64,000 nucleotides of DNA from Pseudorasbora parva (GCF_024679245.1 NC_090185.1:2473464-2537463); one strand, 5' to 3'. Shown: positions 1-11,217, numbered from the stretch's first letter. Program-made: numbers and translations. The notes: a model not told the origin generated them from the sequence alone.

Positions 1-666
1 TATCTTGTGTGTTAAAAAGTGAAAAACACAAATAAAAAGTATGGCAGACCATGTCAAGATCAACCCATTTTATTGAGCTATTGAGACTTTGGCTCCCTGA
101 CTATGGAGCTATTGTGCTTATTCACTGAATTGGACTGTAGCACTAATATTCTAGAGTGTGCTGTCAGTGTTATGCATGCAGAAAACCTCTGCTTGCTTTT
201 CATTTTGCATTAAAATCGAGCTTAATTCACATTTATGTATTTGACACTTAATCCAACATTGCCTTGAAGATATGCATTGTATCTCTACATACATTCCAGA
301 AAATCAAACTTATTACCTTGGTGTTGCAAAGGAAGTGTTTCACTGTTTGAGCTACAGATATAGTATATTATTAATTAACCCACATCTAAAAACACAATAC
401 ACTGACTGCAACTGTTAGACTATATCTCTCAGTGTAAAACTGTAAAACGTGTGGGTGTGAAGCTTTACATGCACATGATCTTCTCGCCCAGCATGTAGCA
501 TGCCACGCTGTGGATGCAGAAATCTCTCCATCTCTTGCTGCATAATGTCATTTGATTGGAGGTCTTGGCCGAGGTGCTGGTGGTCGCTGCACAGAAGAAC
601 ACAACATAAGGATACTAAGGATGGAGCGGTTTTACCTCAGAGGATCTTGTCTATACTGATCTGAGA
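1..666. other. AT-rich non-coding sequence, nothing recognised
   Basis: No long open reading frame, RNA gene or terminal repeat pair was seen. It is ordinary AT-rich intergenic-looking sequence up to the TTAA site at 667. Confidence 0.5.
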
Positions 667-1167
667 TTAAAGGTGCACTATGAAACTTTTTCGTCCACTG
701 GAGGGCGCCTGTTCTAAACGGCTTGCGAGTACCAGGACTTTTATTATGACGGGGTGGGACACAGTTGCCGGGCGGCCGCACTTCCGCTTTTTCCGGTCAG
801 GTAAAAACAGCTATTTTTATCATATTAGATACATTTAAGGGGCTTCGGCCATCCGTCCGCTCTCTTCCCTGAACTGAAATGAAGTAGTGGGCTGTACTTT
901 CCACGTGATTGACATCCGGTTCAAGTACGCCAGGTTGGCTGGTGGTTATGTTGCCCGCCCACCGCCTCCCATGGCCGAGACTGGTATTACGACACCTGTC
1001 AGGCCGGGGCTAGTAATGCTACTGCTAATTAAGGCTGATATCTCTGCAGCACTATAACTTGACATTTTTTTAATGACATCATTGCCCTTATTTCTTCTCA
1101 TTCTTTTGATGCGTGTAGGTCATTTTTGGGATATTTTTACCTCAATTTTTACACATGGCACCTTTAA
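667..1167. mobile_element. TTAA-flanked MITE (piggyBac-like), about 493 bp
   Basis: The element lies between two TTAA tetranucleotides (667-670 and 1164-1167). Its ends are short inverted repeats: the left end starts AGGTGCACTATG and the reverse complement of the right end starts AGGTGCCATGTG. No transposase is encoded, so it would have moved using a transposase made elsewhere. TTAA duplication is the hallmark of piggyBac-type transposition; the family assignment is inference from that target and the short inverted ends. Confidence 0.6.
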
Positions 1168-2796
1168 GAATTTAAAAGTGTCTGAATTGGAGCTGCAGCT
1201 CATGACATGCACAGAGTGCCTGTCTGATCCAAATAACCTTTACAAAATATCTGCTAATATTAGAAGAGCGAGAGAAGGCCAGCACTGAACAGACAGGCTA
1301 TTTTGATCTATTGATCAGACTGAAGTAAATGCAGGGTCATTGCCTTTTACTAAAAAAAGAATGTGAGTGAACAGGTACAACATTACTTCTCAACCAAACA
1401 GCTACTTCATTACAAGCCTACATAGAGTAAAAGATGAGCAACAATATTTAAATGTTTCAAACACAGGCATTTAAAAATCAAGCAATGTAGTAATTTAGTT
1501 TTTAAGCAAGTGACAATTTCACATTGAAAACAGCTTGACTAACCTTGTAAATTGCAAAATATTTCAAGAATTCGTACGCCATTATATCAAATAATATCCC
1601 TCCATACCTGTAACACTTCGATAATATCTGGATAAATGAATGCGCATTACTCAAGTGTGTCAATAACCACTGCAATGACAAAGTGTTTCCCAGAGCATTT
1701 TGGATCTGTTGCCTTCCTCTGCACTTCCGATCTGCAAAATCTCTGCTCATCAACATTTTTAAATGAGTACCTCTGCGGCAGCTCACAAGCTCACTGGACA
1801 CGTCACATTTGGCATTACGTCTCTAACACATCATCAATGCAGCGGTGAGCAATCAAAATCGTCACGCTAACCAACCCTTGTGAAAAAGACTGTATTGAGT
1901 AAACTGTACTTACAGAATTGTATTGACTGTACCTACAGAAAAACTGTATTAAAGATTGCACTTATAGTACTTAAAATGTTAAAAGTGCATTTTCAAAAAT
2001 CTATACTTTCAGATAATATAATACTAATTAAATAAAAGGGGCACTTTTTAAGTGCACTTTGTTATAATGCAAAATTAATTATTTGGATCAGTATTGTAAA
2101 GTGAAAAACACGACAACTCCATATTATATCTTAAGTCATTGTTAGTGTTTATGGTTTTTATAATGCAATGCATTTTATAAGGCAATGGATTTGGTACTAC
2201 TCTCTAGCCTAAAACTGGGTTACCATGATTTTCATTTTAGAATACTGATCCAAAATAATTAGTAATTTCTTCTATCAAAATATGTGCATTGCTCATTTGT
2301 TCCTGTGTAATTATTCATTAATGATGGAACAGCATTCAAAAGTTTATCAGATGTGCTTAATGTCCTAATTAAGTTGGTAAAAAAAAAATCACTCTAAAGT
2401 TCAGCTAAATGCATTTAATATAAATTTAAACTATAATATCATTCAATTAAGGTATCCAAAAACATTATATTCAGTTTGAACTTAAAGTATATTCTCTTTA
2501 AGAACATTATTTCTGAAATAAGTACTTTTTTGTGTGAATAAGTACAGTTCTGTTAGGAACACTATCATCAAAGATAACTGATTGACTTTTAGCATACAGT
2601 TTGGATTGGCGGTATGGTTTTGTTCTGGGTAAGAACTCTCTGCACATCCATGTGTAACTGGTGTGAAATTATACATTGATTTGTTTTGGCTTTTGTATAT
2701 TTACTTTTATATTGTATTTTCTTTCTTTATGGTTTATACTAATGTTTATTTTTATGTATATATTTTGTAAACAGAAGGGTTTAATGTAAGTCTTAG
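1168..2796. other. AT-rich non-coding sequence
   Basis: Only short open frames occur, with no domain I recognise. The segment 1880-2080 is rich in poly-T and AAGTGCA-type words that look like an old DNA-transposon relic, but I could not define its ends. Confidence 0.4.
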
Positions 2797-3996
2797 TGGA
2801 CGTCCATGACATGCGGAGTCCCACAAGGGTCAATTCTAGCACCTCTCCTGTTTAACCTGTATATGCTGCCACTGAGCCAAATAATGAAAAAGAACAATAT
2901 TGCTTACCACAGCTATGCTGACGACACCCAGCTCTACTTAGCACTGTCACCTAATGACTACAGCCCCATTGACTCCCTGTGCAAATGCATTGATGAAGTT
3001 AACAACTGGATGTGCCAAAACTATCTTCAGTTAAACAAAGACAAAACCGAAATCACTACATTTGGAAACAAAGATGAAATTCTCAAGGTGAACGCATATC
3101 TTGAGGCTAAAGGCCTGATAACAAAAAATCAAGTCAGGAATCTTGGAGTGATTTTGGAGTCAGACCTGAGTTTCAGTAGTCATGTCAAAGCAATAACTAA
3201 ATCAGCATACTATCATCTGAAAAATATTGCAAGGATTAGATGTTTTGTCTCCAGGCAAGACTTAGAGAAACTGGTTCACGCTTTCATCACCAGTAGGGTG
3301 GACTATTGTAATGGACTTCTCACTGGCCTTCCCAAAAAGACCATTAGACAGCTGCAGCTCATACAGAACGCTGCTGCCAGGATTCTGAGCAGAACCAGAA
3401 AATATGACCATATCACACCAGTCCTCAGGTCTTTACACTGGCTTCCAGTTACATCTAGGATCGATTTTAAAGTTCTACTACTTGTTTATAAATCACTCAA
3501 TGAGCTAGGACCTCAATACATCGCAGATATGCTGATTAAATACAAACCCAACAGATCACTCAGATCAGCAGGATCAAGTCAGTTAGAAATACCAAGAGTT
3601 CACTCAAAGCAAGGAGAGTCTGCCTTTAGCTATTATGCCAGCCGTAGTTGGAACCGGCTTCCTGAACAGATCAGATGTGCTCCAACAGTAGCCACATTCA
3701 AATCCAGACTCAAAACACATCTGTTCAGCTGAGCATTTACTAAATGAGCACTGTGCCACTGTACGTCCGACTGATTGCACCTTATCTATGCATCATTTTT
3801 TAAATTCTTTTTATAACTGGTTTAGTTTACCTGTTCTTTTAATCATCATTTTATTGTTTTTAATTCTCTTTACATTGTATTCTTTTTCTTATGCATTTTT
3901 TTTATCCCTATTTTAATTCCTTTCTATGTAAAGCACTTTGAATTGCCATTGTGTATCAAATGTGCTATATAAATAAACTTGCCTTGCCTTGCCTTA
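2797..3996 (+). mobile_element. L2-type LINE, 5'-truncated 3' end
   Basis: A non-LTR retrotransposon fragment starts abruptly inside the reverse-transcriptase domain and continues to its natural 3' end. The 3' UTR finishes with AAAGCACTTTGAATTGCC, then TGCTATATAAATAAA, then a pentanucleotide tail (CTTGC)n at about 3980-3996. That short-repeat tail is typical of L2-clade LINEs. Sequence before 2797 is unrelated, as expected for 5' truncation during target-primed reverse transcription. Confidence 0.85.
2806..3732 (+). pseudogene. L2 LINE ORF2, C-terminal part of reverse transcriptase
   Basis: The 308-residue open frame begins at the RT motif CGVPQGSILAPLLFNLYML, followed by the catalytic box YADDTQLY near residue 40. 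It then runs through the thumb and C-terminal region, with the L2-typical words DYCNGLL, LIQNAAARIL and LHWLPV. The frame is uninterrupted to its natural stop, but endonuclease, fingers and most of the palm are missing. The ATG at 2806 is only the first Met after the truncation point, not a biological start. It cannot function alone. Confidence 0.85.
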
Positions 3997-4241
3997 CTTC
4001 ACAAAATTTTGTTTTTATATTATCGTTCATAAGTTATGTGAAAGTAATGTTTGTAATAGCGGAACTTTTCTTTGGGAATTTGTTGGGGGAAGGGAACGTT
4101 ATCTGTGGAACACATCTGCGGGGTTTCCTCTTGCGCGACGTGCAATTACCTCAGTCTGCTTGTGTAGGAGGCCAGTGACGCATGCCTATCGATTCTCCCC
4201 GTGAAATATACTGGTATGGTGATGTTTATTGTTTAAAACGC
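3997..4241. other. Short unassigned spacer
   Basis: Spacer between the L2 tail and the hAT target duplication. Nothing recognised. Confidence 0.4.
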
Positions 4242-6031
4242 ATATTTCGTAGTGATGGGCAGACCGAGACTTCGTGAAGCACTGAAACAGTTGAAGCAAA
4301 CGTGCCGAAGCTTCGAAACAACACCCGACACCCGTCTCCATGACGCCATCTAGTGGACACCAGCGTGTATTAATCTGAAATAACCTTGAGTGTGATCTAC
4401 TATGTAAAAAAACAAAAACGTTTTTAACATCTGTCTGACAACTACTTGGTTTTGTAACCTCTAGCCTCCTCATTGTAAATAACTTTAGTTTTTTGTTTTG
4501 TTTTTTGTCATGAAAAATTAAGATTATTAAAAGAAATAAAGCCATAATGTGTCATTTGTTCCATATCATTTTTATAAAAAAAATATGAATTGCTCTGCTG
4601 TTGAAGGAGTTGGTCGACTTTTTTTTTTTTTTTTTTTTTTAGGCCTATATAGTATTTCTCCAGTCTTTGAAAAAATTATTAAAAACAAATATTTTTTAGC
4701 AAGTACATACAAATGAGTGAAAATTACTGAAAATTAAGTTAATGGATCCTGCATTCTGGGTCAATACAATACACACATCTCACTTTATGTGGTGTTTCCA
4801 AATGGAAATGCTCCTACACCAGATGTAGTACGAGATTTCGTTTTTGATTAAAAAAAGCATTGTCATTTCATCTTTGCGATATTTTAGAGAAGCATACATT
4901 TTTAAGCTTTGATAATTTTAGGCATTTAAGTACACTTGTTTAGTATACAAAATGTGACATAATCTTGCTCCCCACTCCACTGCATGGCTTTTTTCAAAGA
5001 CTTGACAGTGGAGGTTATACACGGGCCTGTGTCAAAGGAGACTGCGTGATACCATTTAGGCTCACCACTTTTGGGCAAAACGTTTTGTCAGTAATAGGTG
5101 TTAAACTCTGGAATAGCTTGCCCCTTTCAATAAGAGAATGTCCTACACTCAACACCTTTAAAACTCACTTAAAACAGTGGCTTCTTGAAAACCAGAGGTG
5201 TACTAATATTTAACTGTCATACATTTATGATTTATCAATAGGCCTAGTACATGTACACTTACACTGTAAATCTGAATGTAGTACTAAAATATAGGCGAAT
5301 GAACAATAATGTCTTGCCATTTGTGTAATTTTTTGTTTAGTTTTTTGGTGAATGATGTTGTGATTGATGGCTGTCTTTGTTATTTTTGTTATCTGCCTAT
5401 AGGGACTGCAGACTAAAAGTAGTTATTTTTACTAATTCTGGCATATTTACATGATGTAATTTTATACAACAATGTTCATGAATATGCTTGGTCCCTATTA
5501 AATAAATGAATAAAATAAAATAAAAATATATATCACCTATGAATATCTTCTATATATCTATATAATTCTATATATTCTATATCTATAATTCTAACTTAGC
5601 CTATATATATGAATGTGCTACTATATGAATAATATCTATCCTATCTGTCACTGATCAGTCAATATAGCCTATCTCATTTAGATCTATTCTAAATATAACT
5701 AACCATCGCGCACAATAAATCTCACTTATATCACAAAATCTCTCTCTTCTCACAAAAACCCATGAAGTGAAGATGGATTAACTTCACTTTTAAACTGTGG
5801 GGAATGAGGTTCATTCAGATGTGTGACTGTGTGGTTTGTTCCCGCCCCTTTTAATCAAAGCAGTTTCGACAGGCGCACCTGATGAAACACTTCAGTGCTT
5901 CGTTTAGCGGCCGTCACGTGACATGGGTGAGTCGAATCACAGCTCGGAGCAGCGTTTCGAAACATCTGCGCTTCGGGATCTCGATACAGCGTCGAAACGT
6001 CAGGTTCGCGTCAGCCATCCCTAATATTTCG
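4242..6031. mobile_element. hAT-type DNA transposon (non-autonomous) with 8-bp TSD
   Basis: The 8-bp sequence ATATTTCG occurs at 4242-4249 and again at 6024-6031. Between them the ends are imperfect inverted repeats: the left end begins TAGTGATGGGC and the reverse complement of the right end begins TAGGGATGGCT. Both subterminal regions are rich in TTCGAAAC and GAAGC words. Eight-base duplication plus such ends is diagnostic of hAT transposons. No transposase frame is present; the only protein-like stretch inside belongs to a nested LINE piece. Confidence 0.8.
4950..5530 (+). pseudogene. LINE 3' end nested in the hAT element
   Basis: An open frame at 4965-5213 reads as the extreme C-terminus of a LINE reverse transcriptase, with the motif GVKLWNSLPLSIRECPTLNT then FKTHLKQWLLEN. 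It is followed by a 3' UTR ending ATTAAATAAATGAATAAAA at about 5500-5520, which looks like a LINE poly(A)/short-repeat tail. The WNSLP...FK..LK ending is shared by several non-LTR clades, so the clade is not fixed. It probably inserted into the hAT element, because both hAT ends surround it. Confidence 0.65.
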
Positions 6032-6478
6032 TTGCCATAAGAATATGATTGACTTCTAGTAACATTTGATTATTATATATAATGAAAATGCATAGTTCAA
6101 TGTGTTATTTGATTTGAATTGTGTATATCGTGATGCTGACTATTTAGCATTGTGTGCGTAGTGTACCAGAGAGGGAGAATATGTTGACCCTGTTGCTTCA
6201 CTGATCATTTCCCCTGATTACAGGTATGTTAATCAATCAGTTCTGTCATAAAAAAAAGAAAAGAGATTTAGTTGACTGAAAATGAGTGTATATTGTACAG
6301 AGAGTGTTACGGGAAAAGAATACGATTTAATTGTTCATGCTGTCTGTGACATTAGTCCAGACACGTTACACATGCAGCCTAGCATGGATAAGATCAGGGA
6401 GAGCAGCAATAACACCCTTTAGGGTAAACAGAAGAGGACCAGATGTATTGCAGATGTCATAAATGTTGACATTAAATG
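6032..6478. other. Unassigned spacer
   Basis: AT-rich sequence with no open frame or repeat structure that I recognise. Confidence 0.35.
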
Positions 6479-6560
6479 CAGGGCCGTTTTAAGCCTTGGC
6501 GGAGCCCTGGGCTAAGTTTTTGCGGGGCCTTTGATCCCCCCAACCACCCACCCCCGAACC
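6479..6560. mobile_element. Possible hAT-like terminal fragment
   Basis: The sequence starts CAGGGCCGTTTTAAGCC and continues GCGGAGCCCTGGGC. CAGGGCCG-type starts are common in fish hAT elements. I found no matching opposite end or target duplication, so this is tentative. Confidence 0.3.
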
Positions 6561-6929
6561 TGTTAGCATTACAATACACCCTTTAAATGTCACATTTAAA
6601 CAACGTTTTATTCAATTAATCACTTTATATTTACTTTATATTCATTATATAGTACATTGCTCATGCAAGTGGCAAAATATTTAAAATAGGCCTATGTTAA
6701 AATCAAAAACGTTTTACATTAAAACTTACAATAGACAAAAAATGTAGTCTTTAATTTCTTTAATTTTTAAATCTTTTAAGAAATCCTGCAGGTCATAAAT
6801 AACTTTATTTCTCCACCTTCAAGAAAGGACGAAAGCTCTCATTATTTCCTATTTACTCCCTATTCTCCCCATTTACCTATATGTGTCTGTTTTCTTGCTT
6901 TACCCGAGGCAAAAAGTCATTGAAGCAGA

Positions 6930-7430
6930 TTCGTCTTTAAAATATTTTCCATGCTTGTAGACATATATTTTCAGTAAAACACAAATTAATTATATGAGCA
7001 ATAATAGGAGCAATGATTGAGACTATTGGCTTCAGCAACTTCAATTCAAGAGAATCAACGCCAGGTGGTTTATTTTTACAATTCATCAGCAGTAGTTCCA
7101 CTTTAGAACCACTGACACTCTTAAATTTAAAGCTGCATGTTTTTACCTTCCATCATTTTATTTATCAATATATTTGATAAATTGGTCTTGTATGGCTGTG
7201 TAGTATTTTTAAATGTATTTATTTTATTTATGAAATAATCATTAAGATGATTCGCTATATCACTTGGTTTCGTAAAAAAATCACCCTCATATTCTAAATA
7301 AGATGGAGTTGATTTATTATTTCCTCTTAATATATTATTTAGTGTATTCCATAATTGTTTGCTATCATGTTTTATTTCTATGATTTTCTTAGTATAATAA
7401 ATTTTTTCTTCTTATTTACCTTAGTTACAA
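6930..7430 (-). pseudogene. Degraded LINE reverse-transcriptase fragment, antisense
   Basis: Translating the minus strand over about 7405-7110 gives a continuous LINE-like stretch with LWNTLNNILRGNNKSTPSYL then GDFFTKPSDIANHLNDYFIN. After two stops and a frame change it continues at about 7075-6930 with CKNKPPGVDSLELKLLKP. This is the linker and fingers region just before RT motif 1 in non-LTR elements (the NKxxGxDSI motif). Several stops and frameshifts make it a relic. It could belong to the same family as the fragment at 4950-5530. Confidence 0.6.
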
Positions 7431-7494
7431 AATTTCAAAGTTTACAATATACTTGCCAGTCCGATTTTAATTTGGATACGGATCCTTTAATCAG

Positions 7495-8320
7495 GACACG
7501 GATAGTGGACCCCCTTGGGGTCAGGGCACACTCCACTCAGAGTGTGGCCTCCTCTTGGGCTTTAGCACATGGCGCTCCGCTAACAGACATCTGCAGAGCT
7601 GCAGGCTGGCCGACACCAAAAACATACGCAAGATTCTACAATCTCCGAGTAGAGCCCCGTGTCCGACTATGTACTCGCATCTACAAGTGGCCGGTAATGG
7701 ACCAGCCTCAGGTGTCTTCACTTGCTCACCATTCCACTCCACGGACTGGATACGTGCGATATTTTCCTCAGGTGAGCTTCCCGAAAGCCCTGAGCTCCTC
7801 CAGCGCTGACGATGCCGACACCAGTAAGTCTGCCCTATCTAGCCCAGACACTCGTGTCCGGCCAGGTGCCTCCATGTGCATGGTTCCCCCTCCGGGCGAC
7901 CCCCACATGTGTTTTTCCACCGTAAGCCTCCATGAGCAGGTGTCTTCTCTTGGCAAGCTTGCCACCACCTGGGGTTGAAAATCCACCCTCGGCTGGTACC
8001 CCAGTGTTCTCCATATGCAGTCCTTAGCGGGTCATATGTGTATTCTCTAAGTCCTCTCTGCGGGTAGGCATCTTGGCGCATATCTCCATCTGGAATATGC
8101 CTCCCAGCGTACCTTGGTAATTCCTGTGATAAGTGGGAGTCCTTCGTCCATAGTAGTCTTACACCAGGGCACTCGCACTTACACAGAGCACTGGAAGACA
8201 GCCGAGTGGCGTGATTAAATTAGAGTGGCGAGATAGGCTTCTAAGCGAAACCACCATTTGTCTCCGTTCCCTCCTCAGGGAATAAGGGTTACATACGTAA
8301 CTGAGACGTTCCTCGGCACA
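7495..8320 (+). mobile_element. DIRS-type retrotransposon 3' fragment (tyrosine recombinase end plus terminal repeat)
   Basis: Residues about 50-95 of the open frame 7355-7978 read VRAHSTQSVASSWALAHG then DICRAAGWPTPKTYARFYNL. This is the C-terminal catalytic part of a DIRS tyrosine recombinase (HxxR, W and the nucleophile Y). The conserved Arg of HxxR is Gln here (HSTQ), so the box is dead. The fragment ends at about 8265-8320 with the DIRS-type terminal motif GGGTTACATACGTAACTGAG. The N-terminal part of the open frame is unrelated host sequence, so its ATG is not meaningful. Confidence 0.75.
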
Positions 8321-8860
8321 GTGTGTGCACCCATCGCCATACTTTAAAATTATGTTTCAGTTGTTTAAAAATTCAAGATTAGTTTAGTAGGCAAACACTT
8401 GATGCATGTCTTATAAAATGTTAAAAATGTAAACTTCTGGGAGAAAGAGAAGAGTAAAGTAGGGAGAATATCAGAAGTGTATCAGCGTATTGGATCCGTG
8501 CATTCAGCGTTAAAGGGACAGCAGCTTCATAACTTTATAAAGAGCTTTGTAACTTTTATACACATATTAAAATTAGTTTAAATTAGTTGTATGCTTAAAT
8601 GTCTTATGAAGCATCACTGACTGGCTTAAACCATGATGGTATAATGTGTATTTAAACAACAGTGCAACAATAATAAAACAATGCATTGACATAAAAAAGG
8701 AAATTTACTTTTGAAACTTAAGTACTTTTAAAAGCAAATACTTCTGTACTTTTACTTGAGTAAAAATCAGTTTTTAGAACTTTCACTTGTAACGGAGTAA
8801 TATTTGACCAGCAGTACTCTTACTTTTAATAGCATGCTTGTACTCGGGTCTTTTAATATG
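8321..8860. other. Non-coding, with a possible hAT-like ACTTTTACTTGAGTAAAA fragment
   Basis: The part at 8715-8850 carries repeated ACTTTTACTTGAGTAAAA-type words, which are common in fish hAT non-autonomous elements. Ends and target duplications were not found. The rest is AT-rich and unassigned. Confidence 0.3.
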
Positions 8861-8869
8861 TTAATGAAC

Positions 8870-9130
8870 TCTGGCCTGGTCACTGAGCACTAACTGCAGG
8901 AGTGAGATAAATGAGCTGATGAGCTCTCGTGATGAGAGCTGAGGTAATCGCGACCACACTCGCGGCATACATTCACAACGCGAGTTCAGTCTGGTGCCTT
9001 TCATAGAAATTAATTTGAGAAGTTAAAAGACTTCCATTGCTCAGCATAGCTGCGTTTAAATGAGTGCCTGTAGCTGAGCTGAGCTGTGAGTGTGATCTCC
9101 ATCCCCCATGCGCGGGTTCAAGAGTGCCCT
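8870..9130 (-). repeat. Diverged antisense relative of the TTAA MITE found at 25020-25792
   Basis: Read on the minus strand, this stretch shares blocks with the MITE interior at 25240-25520: the CCCATGCGCGG / CATGGGGGATGGAGAT block, the GAACTCGCGTTGTGAATGTATGCCGCGAGTG block, and TTCTATGAAA. Neither terminus is preserved. It shows that this MITE family has more than one age class in the region. Confidence 0.5.
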
Positions 9131-9211
9131 GTTTGTCATTTTAGGTCTCAGAAGAGTACTCGCAAGCATCCCTTTGCGGCCGTTATGTGCGCCCTCGATG
9201 TGTACTTCTGC

Positions 9212-9362
9212 CGACCCTGCGCTGATGCATTTGCATTTACATTTACATTTATGCATTTAGCAGACGCTTTTATCCAAAGCGACTTACAACTCAGGAGTAC
9301 AGGAAGCTTTCTGTCATGAAGAGGCAAAGAAAACGCAAAACGTGCTCCAAATACCAAGATTT
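9212..9362 (-). repeat. LINE/SINE 3'-tail fragment, antisense, split by the solo LTR
   Basis: The plus strand carries TGCATTTAGCAGACGCTTT then TATCCAAAGCGACTTAC, preceded by CATTTACATTTACATTT. This is the reverse complement of the widespread fish 3' tail (CGCTTTGGATAAAAGCGTCT...GTAAATGTAA) that also ends the LINEs at 41398 and 60891. The solo LTR at 9368 interrupts the sequence that follows. Confidence 0.65.
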
Positions 9363-9750
9363 GTCTATGTGGCGAAGGGGCCGTGGTTCTGCGAGGTCTG
9401 CAGCGGGAGAGAGAGCTCAGAGCGGAGCGGCAGGTAAGTAGGTCAAGCACAGATGACGAACACCTGTTTCTGATTGCAGTAATTGGCATGGAGAGAGCGC
9501 ATTTAAGACACGGCCGGGAGAGAGTCGAGAGAGAGAGTTGGACTGGGACTTTGCGTGCACAGCAGAGAAACTGAGAAGCCTGACACAGAGTCTGATTGAG
9601 AAGGGAGCGATCCATATCATGGAGAACCTGAGTTACCACACATACGTGTGTTTATTATTTTTGAAAAGACTGAATAAAGAGAGCGAGTCCCAGTCAAAGC
9701 CGACCCCTGTCTTCTTCCTTCCTTATCACAACAAACTTTACTACAGTCTA
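9363..9750 (+). mobile_element. Solo LTR of a Ty3/gypsy (Gmr1-like) element with 5-bp TSD
   Basis: The LTR runs 9368-9745. It begins TGTGGCGAAGGGGCCGTGG and ends TTTACTACA, a TG...CA terminus, and is flanked by GTCTA at 9363-9367 and 9746-9750. Its start (GTGGTT...GCGAGGTCTGCAGCGGGA) and its AATAAAGAGA...GCCGACCCC...TCTTCCTTCCT region match the 3' LTR at 55147-55405, so it belongs to a related family. Internal sequence is absent, which indicates LTR-LTR recombination. A polyadenylation signal AATAAA lies near 9674. Confidence 0.8.
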
Positions 9751-9864
9751 CTACTCAGAGTAGCAAAAACCAGAAAAGGTAAGAAGAAAAGAGAAATAGA
9801 GGAGGAAGAGTTTAAAAAAAAAATTTTTTTATGTAAGATTAAGTGCTCATGGTTTAGTTTGCCC

Positions 9865-10690
9865 CAGGCGGAGTAAAGGCTATCTTGCGGCCGATTCCGG
9901 GGTACATTCCCAAGTTACCGTCTAATACGGTTCTCCAGGCTTTTCATCCTCCGCCTCATGTGACGGCAGATGAGGGCAGGCTTCACCTCCTCTGCCTGGT
10001 TCGGGCATTGAGGGTTTATTTGGAGAGGTCTGCCCAGTGGAGGAAGTCAGATCAGTTGTTAGTGTGCTTTGGTCCACCTAGGAAAGGGCTGCCTGCGGCA
10101 AAACAGACCATTAGTAACTCGATTGTCCAGGCAATAGCCATGGCCTATCAGGTGCGCAGCTTGCCTTCACCTATAGCCGTGAGGGCTCACTCTACCAGGG
10201 GCATTGCCTCCTCAGTAGCCCTCCTTTCTGGAGCTTCTTTGCAGGAAGTCTGCGAAGCAACTGGGTGGGCCAACACGCATACTTTCATCAAATATTACGG
10301 TCTGCACCTCCCGGCGACGCCAGGCGCTAGGGTGCTCGCCCCCTGAGTATGCACTCCGGTCAATACCAGGGGGCTCAAGATAGGCGAGGACTAGTGGGTA
10401 CTTGTTCCCCGATGTATCATCTATGATGACACACTGCGTCTCGTAGCCCCGCCTATCGACAGAGCGTCCCGCTTCATAGCAGTAAGCTGCGTTTGCTTGT
10501 GCCGGCGTTCCTTTATACCTCCGGGTATGCCGTCACTCGTTACGTCATGACGCAACACCAATCAGGATTGGATTTTTTTTATATGAACTCAGCAGCGTCA
10601 CGCCGAGGGCGTTCCCCAATGTGTCATCTACGATGACGCAGTGTCTCGTTCCCTCTCAGGGAGCATGGGTTATATTCATAACCAGAGACA
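9865..10690 (+). mobile_element. DIRS-type retrotransposon 3' fragment (second family)
   Basis: A recombinase-encoding segment (9885-10346) is followed by about 340 bp of non-coding sequence ending with a DIRS-like terminal motif (TTCCCTCTCAGGGAGCATGG then GTTATATTCATAACCAGAGA). It abuts an antisense LINE fragment at about 10692. No RT or gag remains. The sequence differs clearly from the DIRS copies at 18-50 kb, so it is a separate DIRS family. Confidence 0.7.
9885..10346 (+). pseudogene. DIRS tyrosine recombinase, C-terminal catalytic domain
   Basis: The 153-residue open frame carries the whole tyrosine-recombinase signature: first Arg in LVRALRVYL (about residue 40), HxxR in AHSTRG (H102, R105), Trp in ATGWANTHTF (128) and a candidate nucleophile in FIKYYGL (Y137/Y138). 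DIRS elements use this enzyme instead of an integrase to insert a circular DNA copy. The frame opens upstream of the ATG in the same phase, so the N-terminal core-binding domain is simply missing. The catalytic box looks intact but the protein is truncated. Confidence 0.8.
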
Positions 10691-10691
10691 T

Positions 10692-11215
10692 TTTTACCTG
10701 TCTTTTGAATGAAGCGAGTGATTCTGTCGTGCATATGGAGGACGGAAGATCGTTCCACCAACCAGGAACAATGAAAGAAAAAGTTCTAGAGAGGGATTTC
10801 ATGCCTCTCTGTGATGGTACCACAAGCCTTCGCTCATTAGCTGAGCGAAGGCTTCTGGTGGGGGTGTAGACTCATAGGAGTGAGTCGAAGTATGCGGGTG
10901 CTGAGCTTGTGGAAGATCCATAAGCAAGAGTCAGGGCTTTGAATTTGATCTGGGCAGCGAGTGGTAGCCAATGCAGAGATGAATAGAGGTGTGACATGAG
11001 CCCTTTTGGGCTCATTAAATACTAGACGTGCTGCAGCGTTCTGCCTCATTTGCAGCGGTTTGATTGCACAAGATGGAAGTCCAGCCAGAAGTCTAGAAAT
11101 GACCAGGGCTTGGACAAGAAGCTGTGTTGCAAGCTGTGTCTCATTTTCCTGATGTTGTGTAATGCAAACCTGCATGACCGAGCTGTCTTTGAGATGTGGT
11201 CTTTGAAGGGGGTTA
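10692..11215 (-). pseudogene. LINE ORF2 C-terminal fragment, antisense (L2/Rex1-like)
   Basis: The minus-strand frame 11175-10837 contains LLVQALVISRLLAGLPSCAI then NAAARLVFNEPKRAHVTPLF. This matches the C-terminal RT region of the LINEs at 40400-40600 and 59880-60060 and places it in the same family. Frameshifts break it, for example inside the SRLDYCN.LLAGLP block, where DYCN is missing. It carries neither a 5' part nor the 3' tail. Confidence 0.75.
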
Positions 11216-11217
11216 CA

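Noticed and set aside
1502..1801. 99-codon antisense open frame near the left edge
   Set aside because: No domain, composition like the surrounding AT-rich DNA, and no supporting signal; probably chance.
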